The translations under genes and the position numbers were made by a program. DNA of 40,937 bases from Saccoglossus kowalevskii. Taxonomy: Eukaryota > Hemichordata > Enteropneusta > Harrimaniidae. The DNA lies in the NCBI RefSeq assembly GCF_000003605.2, contig NW_003140815.1, forward strand, positions 593,263 through 634,199, given 5' to 3'. The notes beneath the pieces were generated by a model. The model saw only the letters and a list, made by a program, of their open reading frames with translations, was not told the origin of the DNA and did not search any database. Positions 33,201-40,937 of the stretch are shown here, in pieces. The stretch's first letter is position 1. Each line of letters starts with the position of its first letter.

Positions 33201-36200
33201 TAATGAAAGTTCCTAGTATACGGTATTCATCTTTCCCTAAAACACTATCAAAGTTAGTTTGCTGAAGATTAAACGTTAGATAGAGATAAAAAGAAGCGGA
33301 AGACTATCACACTAGTTTGTCAACTTTATACCTACATACTTTCATTTTTGTTTGTTTGTTTGTTTGTTTGTTTGTTTGTTTGTAAGATGTTAATCAAGAC
33401 ATGTTGACAATATGAATTATGTTGATATCTAAGAATGTACAAATTGCACCAACACAATAATTAATAACCCTGTAGGCTCTTGTTCTATTAATTTAAATAG
33501 TGTTTTTGTTAATTAATTTGAAAGTCAACACTACACCATGGAATATTTCCAAATTATCTACTCCTACCTACCTAAACCTACTGGTATAACCTAATTACAT
33601 AACACGGTCAGTGATGCCACAGTTATTTATGCATTGTCTTATGTTGTGCTACGCTGATGCAATTTGTATTTCTTACCTCCAGGCACCAAGTTTTTCGTAT
33701 TCATTCTTCAACACATTTTTGATAATGGTTTCCTCTTCGCTAGTTTCACAGCTACATGAACAAGACCTACATCCACTCTCTCTACAAGGACTACAAAAGT
33801 TAATTAATTAATTAATTAATTATTAATTAATTAATTAATGAGATGTCTGTACATTCTGCTCACTATTAAATTATTAAATTGTAGTATTCCGACATTACTT
33901 AAGTTCACATGAGCCTTACTTTAATTCCAGAAAGGTTGCAAGCAGCCATAGCCATGCAAGGAATATAAATACAAGAGAAGAAGGAAAACTAAAGACGAAC
34001 CAGGATAGAAAATTTAAAGGATGGTCAGGATACCGACTGAAAGAAAAGAAAAGACATTTCCGATTTATAACAACTATAACCAATTATAATCAGAGTTGTA
34101 TAAGTGAACGTACGACCATCTGTCACTAAATACTAATCGTTCTATATAATTCTGCCACTTTTACTTACTCGTCAAGTTGACCCAATAATATAAGGTTTGG
34201 TGGTGTTCCTATCAGTGTGCATGTTCCGCCGATACTTGATGAATAACATATTGCCAACATAAGAGCTTTACCCATTAATTTGTACTCTTCTGAAATTGAG
34301 AAGTCGTCCGCATTATCCGTCTCTTTGACTTCATTTCTGCTGAAAAATAAAAAATAATACAAGGATGATAATTCTAAGTTATGGAAATCCTGTGTGTCAA
34401 TTTTAGTTTAAATATTTATAAAGAATATAATAAATGTAATTTACAAAAATCTGAAACTTATATTGGATATGAGCGGGGTTGCTTTCATTAAAAATCATGT
34501 TTGTTGAAAATGAAGTTTCTATGACAAAAGACGAGATAGACACTTTGAAAAACCCGACTAATATCAAAAAACAAGTATGAGATGCGTACATGTGTTTTTA
34601 CTAATATAAGAATATAAAATCTTGATTATTTGGTGAAAAAATATGTATTAAGTTATTATGGAATTCATTTATTAGCATATCAATATCCTTCTACTGAAAC
34701 CCCATGAATAATCATTTGATTGTATAGCTAGCTTTCAATTGCTACATGCTTACGTGTACCTCCATACGCTGTGTTGAAAAACGGATCTGAATATTGTTTG
34801 TATGCCCAATCTTTGTGTTACAGATTAGTTTTGTTGTTGAAAAAAATCGGTGCTAGAAAAAAATGTTAAGATGTATGTAATGTCATCAGATTAAGACAGA
34901 TTCTGATACTACCTTTAAAAAGCTTACAATATGAATAACGGGAGTATGTCAGGGCAACCCATTTAAAAAATTCGTTTGTAATTTGCTCTTGTTTAAGTTT
35001 GAACAATGCGACATAAACTTTATTTTGAATTTTGGCACACCTACTACATACTGATTTAAATAATCAACCTTATGAAAAACTTGAAATTTTCGAATTAGTT
35101 GTTTATCGCATTGCTATAGTACACCACAACTTACTTTTCCGTCACTGTGACGTCTTTGTGTAAGCTATCATTGCCGGGTTTTGTATCCATAGTTCCGTTA
35201 TCTACAACATAAGCAACCGCTCCATTATCTTCATCAGATAAGTCTATATCAATATGATGCGATTCGAGCTCTCGTAACTTTTCCTAAATAAATACAAAAT
35301 AATATGTTCATTGCAATGGTCATAATTAAGTTTGTCAGCATTTATTCTTCTTTCTACTATGATAATGAATGCACAGATTCATGTATTTTCTCGAATATAC
35401 ATCACTGTATAATCAAAGCAAATTGTGCAATAGTTTAATTTTATGGTGAAAAGGCGAGTTCGTGTGCATGAAATATGTGCATGCAGAACTACTCAATTAC
35501 AATTTCTTTCATACACCCTGAATCCGTTACCATATTTTGTATTGGTTCATAATTTGTTATACAAAATGCAAGGATTTTCTGTTTATATCGTGTTCTTAAA
35601 TATATATGGCGCACATATTAATGTTGCCATACATTCATGTTAATGAGAGCCTACTGCAGAAAGGATATTCAATTCGAGAATATTCATTTGAATTACCAGA
35701 CACATATAAATTAAAAATGCATATCTGTGGAAATTATATGTACACGCTGTTCATGCTAGTTCGATTATGGATTTTGACAAATAAAACTGCTTTATAATAG
35801 CTTTATCGCTTTATATTGTTTTTCAAAAAAGGAAAAGGAATTCACACAACAAAAGTAATATCGCCTAGTATAACTTTGCAAGTATGAAAACAATTTGTAA
35901 ATATAATGTAAACAGTGTAATGATCATTTGTAAAAGATATTATTAAGTAATGCAATGATTTCTTTTCTGGAACTAGCATATCAGTAAATCAAATGAGAGT
36001 ATTGCAAACTGCCAGGAGACTTTTGGAAAAACAATCAAACAAAGATGATGTCAAATATATAGTATAAGTAAAGGATGCTAACTTATATATCTGTGTTGTT
36101 ATTGTACAGTATACTTGAGATAAGGTAAATATTGTAACATTGAACTTTATTTCAACCATGGGAATTGACTGAGTAAATTCATTGGATGGCAGATGTGTTT

Positions 36201-38214
36201 TTCTGTATCCATGGTATATGGACCAAAGCCGAGATGCAATGTCATGCAAACTCAGTAACATTGTACGAGGATACCACCGAAGCCGACGTGATACGCATGT
36301 CAAATGCTGAAATCTATCAAGTGTCTACTGAGGTTCCCTGCATTCTTCGTTTATTCTACAGCTATTGTGAACGAAATGCTGGGATAGTATTATCACATTT
36401 TGAAAAGCCCGGTAGAAAAAAACCCCATCTCCATTGCCATAGTGATAAAATACCTAATATCAGCAAATAATTATCTTCCAGTTTCTTTCACAATTATATA
36501 TCTTATGACATTCTATGTGTTGTTGGAACGTTGATTAATAAAGATAAGCATTAACCATAGACAAACATTCCATATTTATCAAGGCCAAGTTCCCTATCTC
36601 CTACACAGGGCGGTAGCCGATGTTTGCAATTTCAACTGCATGAAAGTAAACATTGCCAATATGTATACACACTCCAGAAAGAGTTTTTTTTAACTTTGAT
36701 TACCTGAATGATTGAATAATATACAAGTTATTTTCACGCATTTTTTAGATAAACTATATTCAGTAATTTTGCTTACTTTATTCTCTTCTTTTATTTCAGA
36801 CAATCGAACCAATACAGCCTGGGCGATGGGAAGCATCATTGACGTAGTCGCTGAGTTACTGATCCACATTGATAAAAACCATGTGACCAACATGAACCCT
36901 AACAACAACCTGGAATGAAATAATAAACGATCGCCAAAGGCAAATACATAGTGTTTGTTTTATTGATGATTGAATTTAATTTTAATGAATTTAACCTGAA
37001 AAAGAAATTCGTGCATTGGTTTCTATAAATTGAGCAAACAGTGAAACCGTGAAATAGGTAATCAAGTCTTGGACTTGGTTTTGATATTGATGACTGAAAC
37101 AATGAATGAATGAATTGGGGATAGTATTTGTTCTCAGCTCACCATCTTGGTTTTGTACCTGAAATCATCAACACGCCTAACGCTATTCGCCGATGAAGAT
37201 TCCAGTTTTCAATTGCAATAGCCATCATTATACCTCCAAGTAACAGAGCGCTGGTGTCCTTGAAATACATCGAAGCTGTAGCGCCACCATCCATAATGCC
37301 AAACACGGGGAATAGGGCCAGTGGTATCAGAGAAGTAACTGATATAGGCATGCATTCGAAAACCCAATAAAGTGCCATTACTAATAAGACATAGCCACAA
37401 TAGGATTCCTGTATGGAAGCAAAACAAAGAAATTTATTTAGTATTGGCATTGACGTAATCGAAACGATATTGTATGCACACATCTGTTCACAAAATACTC
37501 CATCTTGACAATAGAATATACGTAATTTGACATGTGGGGATAATTTTGCAATAACTAACGATTAACAACTGTTTTGTTTTTCTTTCTGTGTAGACAATGA
37601 ATGGCGCGGAAATATATATGCAAGAACAAGATAAAAACTGGGTTGGAAGGTGGATTTTGTAGTTTCATATTCGGATTAATTAAGTACATTCAATGTGTTT
37701 GAACATTTGAAAAAATACAGAGTGTGGATGTGGACATCAACCACTGGGATTTGAGCCAACAAACATCGCAATGTAATCACTATGATATTAATGTAATCAT
37801 GACCCGTGTGCGTGACTGGAACTGGCACAATGAATGTGCAAAATGTTCTTAAAAATTACTCAATAATCACGCTCTGCGTGCGTGACTAGAACTGGCGCAA
37901 ATGACATCCAGAATCCGTATACCAGATTAAGAAAGATTTAGCTGTGACGACATTTAATAGAGAGCACTTGATACAGCAAAACCAATGTTTACATTAACTC
38001 TATATAAAAAAAAAAACAAATTTGAAGGACTGCATGGAGAATTGTAGATGTTTTAAACTGATATAAACATTGCGAAATGTATATAAACAATTATACTCAC
38101 CGATGTAGGAACCGCAATAATCAATGGAAGGCATAATATTGGGATAAAAAGAATTACAAAAATGTCCATAAATGACCACAGTTCCCAAAATATCTGTTTA
38201 CAATTAGATCCCAT
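30242..38214 (-). CDS. SLC13-family sodium-coupled anion transporter, copy B (609 aa, 13 exons)
   Basis: Exons in transcript order: 38101-38214, 37143-37408, 36777-36909, 35135-35283, 34169-34339, 33920-34036, 33677-33790, 33065-33166, 32819-32916, 32606-32724, 31967-32128, 31401-31538, 30242-30388. GT-AG throughout, phases consistent, one open frame of 1830 nt with stop. It starts [15 protein letters not shown], as in SLC13 N-termini. Motifs: [23 protein letters not shown] at 144-146 in [35 protein letters not shown] at 500-502 in [29 protein letters not shown] near 539-548; NSWGN and an NTT sequon near the C-terminus, where this family is N-glycosylated. Inferred role: sodium-driven uptake of di/tricarboxylates (or sulfate) at the plasma membrane. 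It is the more conserved member of the pair. An acidic, variable loop (exon 4) follows the first SNT hairpin. The substrate cannot be fixed from sequence. Confidence 0.93.
31967..32128 (-). other. SLC13 copy B exon 11: intact second SNT motif
   Basis: Reads [18 protein letters not shown] and [18 protein letters not shown]. It holds the Ser-Asn-Thr triplet of the second inverted-repeat hairpin, kept as in other SLC13 members. It is the reference for the altered copy A exon. Confidence 0.9.
33346..33383. repeat. (GTTT)n microsatellite
   Basis: About nine TTTG tetramers in intron 7 of SLC13 copy B. Confidence 0.95.
33800..33839. repeat. (TTAA)n microsatellite
   Basis: About ten TTAA tetramers with one slip, nine bases upstream (transcript sense) of the exon 7 acceptor of copy B. 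It replaces the usual pyrimidine tract except for CTTTTGTAG, so splicing of this exon may be weak. Confidence 0.85.
34336..34342 (-). promoter_or_regulatory. NAGNAG tandem splice acceptor, SLC13 copy B exon 5
   Basis: The intron ends TTTTTCAGCAG on the minus strand. Using the first AG gives N-R-N-E-V; using the second gives K-N-E-V. Both stay in frame and differ by one residue. The same CAGCAG occurs at the same place in copy A (17421-17427). Confidence 0.75.
37809..37900. repeat. Direct repeat of 22 bp, 70 bp apart
   Basis: TGCGTGACTRGAACTGGCRC then AA at 37809-37830 and 37879-37900, in intron 1 of SLC13 copy B. The spacer is AT-rich. Confidence 0.75.
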
Positions 38215-38221
38215 TTTAGCT

Positions 38222-38430
38222 CACGTATCACAGTCAGTCGACAAGATTCTTCTAACTGCAGTTTCCCAGTTGGGAAGAACCATGCATCGGTGCACGTAGG
38301 TGACTCTGAACTGACAACCGCCTCGGTAGGTCATCAAGATACGGTGGGTTCTTAGTGGGATGGATACGTGGTATATCTGATGTACAGCGAATAAAGCCTG
38401 CCTTGGGTCATGGCCATCCCTAACTCAAAA
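38222..38430 (-). promoter_or_regulatory. 5' flank of SLC13 copy B, conserved with copy A
   Basis: Matches the 24780-24950 flank in ordered blocks (TTTCCCAG, CGGTGCACGTAGGT, AATAAAG, GGTCATGG). It probably includes the 5' UTR and core promoter shared by the two genes. No start site can be named. Confidence 0.45.
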
Positions 38431-40560
38431 TGCTCGGGGTTAAAAAAAGTTCACGTAATGATTGACTAGACTATAAAGCTCAAATTGGGATTTTTACAAA
38501 ATAAAGTGAAATGAGTGTGCTACAATATGCGATATAATATTAATATATCCTTCCCTCACTTTCCCTGACATTTTACATTGAGACTCCTGGGGGGTCATAT
38601 CGCTTAGACAAACATATCTACACTGTAATTAACCTGCGATGATGAATGAAGCCTCCTAACTCCGTTTCTGTTTACAAATAAAAACTTTTTTGGAAAGCTC
38701 TTTTAAATACACATTCTACAGTCATTTTTTTCAATTGCCATCAAACTGTTAAACATGTTGGATTCTCGAAAAATTAATTTTAAAAATTACGATCAATACA
38801 TTTATTTTTGATATAACTTTAATATTTTGTAATGAATGTATAATAAATTCATGACTTGTGCAAGTGAAATGTGCAAGATGTATGTCCACAAGAATTCCAG
38901 CAAAACTAGTATAAGGTGTGCTCTTCTATTTTCGCATCTATATATAGTGCGTGGCATGATACAACTTCAACTTTGGCATTATCTACACGTTATAATGGAC
39001 TGAGATGTGTGCATAACAGGTAATGAATTTGAGAACAATGCACTGACAAATACGGTTACTCGTCATTAATTGACTGTTCACAAATAAAGTCAGAATTCGA
39101 TAAAGTCTAATATAGTAAATTATAGCTAAAAACAAATTAAATGTTATAGTATATAGTCATTATACTGTAGATGAAATTATATTATACCAGCATTTCAATT
39201 GGTGTATCTGGTTTATGTCCATATTTGGAATTAACAACTTTTTCTCCCATATCAGAGCTGTATGCATGATCAACCACAAACATATTTACCTCCCTCTCCA
39301 TGGATAGTGCGCTCAGTTTTCATCAATCAGAAGAAAACGAATCATTCTAAATTACGTCGTGTGTTTGAGAACATGCCTTGGGAAAATTGTAATTACATCT
39401 ATAAAACATATAATAAAATCTTATCGACTGAATACGGCTTTTGTATTTGTAGTTTTGTTACAATATAAAAACAACTTAATTGTACCGTTTTAATATGTAT
39501 GTAGTGAGATAACACGATCGACTATATTTCCACAATCTCGTATACTGAATTTAATAAAATCTGTGGGGAAGTTATAAGAATACAAATATACGCCAGTGTA
39601 TGAATTACCCGTGTTATCTCATTGCATCATGATTTTCATGTCAAAAACAATTGTATATGTAACGAAGAAATATACATCCAAAGACTTTCTATACGACGAG
39701 ATTTCATTGCATTACTCGTCCTGTAATTCCAATAAAATGAGTTGGGGCGTGGTGTCAATCAAGGTGCTCAGAAAGAGAGCAAGTAGCCTGTAACCATTTG
39801 CTTTTCCCGACTGGTTATCATCAACTTGGATTTTCTTAAAATTGTAGGAGGAGATACATTCAAAAATAAGTTTTTTTTGGCTGTTTGCAATTTTTTTTTA
39901 GATTTTACCACCTGACTAGAGTGAAAGTGCGACATGCCTGCCAAGTTTAAGCGAAATCGGCCCAGCCAAAAAAAAAATCACAGAAGAATTAATACGTGAA
40001 GACACTGGAAATCACGCAGACACACACTCAGCGACTGAGATCTCAACGTCGGATAATTGCGTCGAAGGTCAATTCTAAAATTTGTCAGTGCCCAATTATA
40101 ATCCTGCAACCAATATCATTTTATTTTATTTTATTTTATTTTATTTTATTTTATTTTAATTTATTTATTTATTTTATTTATAAACTGGTATAATCCGGTA
40201 ACCAATATCACAAAATACAATGTATGTTATTATGATTTTTCCTATTTCAGAGCTTTCAAAATATATACTGATTTATTTTATTTTATTTTAAGCCCAACTA
40301 AAAGCAAAATCTGAGACGACCAAATGACACAGGACAAAACTAATTACTACATAAACTAACCCTAAATCATAACAATACAATCATGTAAAATAAAATGCAC
40401 AATTTGCAAGGAGATTACCAAGGCAATTTTGTTTTTGCGGTGGCTTGTAAAAGTGAACAAGATAGAATAGTTGAATTCTGTGAACTGTGCTGTCAAAAGT
40501 CGGGTTGACGGATCCGTGAAATTCACTGACGCTATAAAGCTCATCAAAAATGAGAGATAA
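38430..40560. other. Upstream flank of copy B without a recognised gene
   Basis: AT-rich DNA; the frames at 39262-39468 and 39596-39793 show no family motif. One pentamer microsatellite lies at 40119-40180. Confidence 0.45.
40119..40180. repeat. (TTTTA)n microsatellite
   Basis: About eight TTTTA pentamers grading into TTTA tetramers. Confidence 0.9.
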
Positions 40561-40587
40561 AGGTAGTTGTGTATAATATACGAAGCT

Positions 40588-40770
40588 CCAAACGTCTCTG
40601 ACTTCAATGCTGCAAAGAACTTTTTACCCATCCCAGCTCATTTTAATTCCACAAACCACAGTATTGTTAATCTTAAGGTTACAGGTATTGATGCTGACTT
40701 CAAAAACATTCACCACCGTAAAATCCAGGATAGAAAAATTAGGCACTATTTCTCCAAACGGACTGAATAG
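40588..40770 (+). mobile_element. Possible retroelement tail (GIY-YIG / Penelope-like C-terminus)
   Basis: The plus-strand frame reads FLPIPAHFNSTNHSIVNLKV, then TGIDADFK and RKIQDRKI before a stop. The HFN...HS...L.V.......R+..E spacing resembles the end of GIY-YIG-type endonuclease domains in Penelope-like and related retroelements. The upstream domain was not found, so this would be a fragment. Confidence 0.4.
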
Positions 40771-40839
40771 AAGAGAAGAACATATTTTTTAATTCTTTAT
40801 TTAACCATTGAGGGCGCCACATTCATGCTTTCACACCTT

Positions 40840-40926
40840 GGGGCGGACATCCGGGCATTTTCACCGCCGGGCAACCGGCGGCGGTGAAAACAAAGGCCCA
40901 AAACTCGCAGAAAACGGTACTTTGGG
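40840..40926. repeat. Hairpin-bearing repeat, copy 2 (near window edge)
   Basis: Nearly identical to 20473-20560. It contains the same 11-bp arms TTTTCACCGCC and GGCGGTGAAAA around GGGCAACCGGC. The full element may continue past the window. Confidence 0.75.
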
Positions 40927-40937
40927 GTCTGTGACGT

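Noticed and set aside
36186-36470. 94-codon plus-strand frame in intron 3 of copy B
   Set aside because: It shares ATCAAGTGTCTACTGAG with intron 3 of copy A near 18787, so it is aligned intron sequence, not coding; the frame is not kept in A.

Overview
This is animal nuclear DNA: AT-rich, intron-rich, with GT-AG splice sites, AATAAA signals, microsatellites, MITE-like elements and decayed non-LTR retrotransposons. Gene content (SLC13 transporters with many introns, a stand-alone 3CxxC zinc-finger gene, and a short-form tRNase Z like those of plants) suggests a marine invertebrate, perhaps a non-vertebrate deuterostome. The species cannot be fixed from the sequence. Most long open frames here are chance or shadow frames; the genes had to be assembled exon by exon from splice signals and protein motifs.

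Layout. (1) About 614-3287, plus strand: the last three exons of a metallo-beta-lactamase-fold protein resembling plant-type tRNase Z; its first exons lie left of the window. (2) 3.3-8.2 kb: intergenic, with a TTAA-ended MITE, a degenerate LINE 3' end set inside an older duplicated sequence, and low-complexity tracts. (3) 8230-9849, minus strand: a small 3CxxC zinc-finger gene in three exons, with a lesion that removes a CxxC and shifts the frame. (4) 11374-24767, minus strand: SLC13 copy A, 13 exons, 608 codons plus stop. (5) 24.8-30.2 kb: intergenic, with another MITE and a long TTA microsatellite. (6) 30242-38214, minus strand: SLC13 copy B, 13 exons, 609 codons plus stop. (7) 38.2-40.9 kb: upstream flank of copy B, with a possible GIY-YIG-type retroelement tail and one copy of a hairpin-bearing repeat.

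The main feature is the tandem SLC13 pair. Both reading frames are open through all 13 exons. Every intron sits at the same codon and phase in both copies, and the 5' flanks also align, so this is a segmental tandem duplication. Copy A carries much larger introns, filled with repeats, and it has changed residues at two of the most conserved transport motifs: the second SNT motif is CST, and the VATxPNA motif is AACVPNA. Copy B keeps the usual residues there. The simplest reading is that copy B keeps the ancestral sodium-coupled carboxylate or sulfate transport role and copy A is changing function or losing it. I found no convincing wholly new system. The best leads are the motif change in copy A, the shared cysteine cluster, a NAGNAG splice acceptor kept in both copies, and a degenerate array with an exon-like hydrophobic frame inside it.
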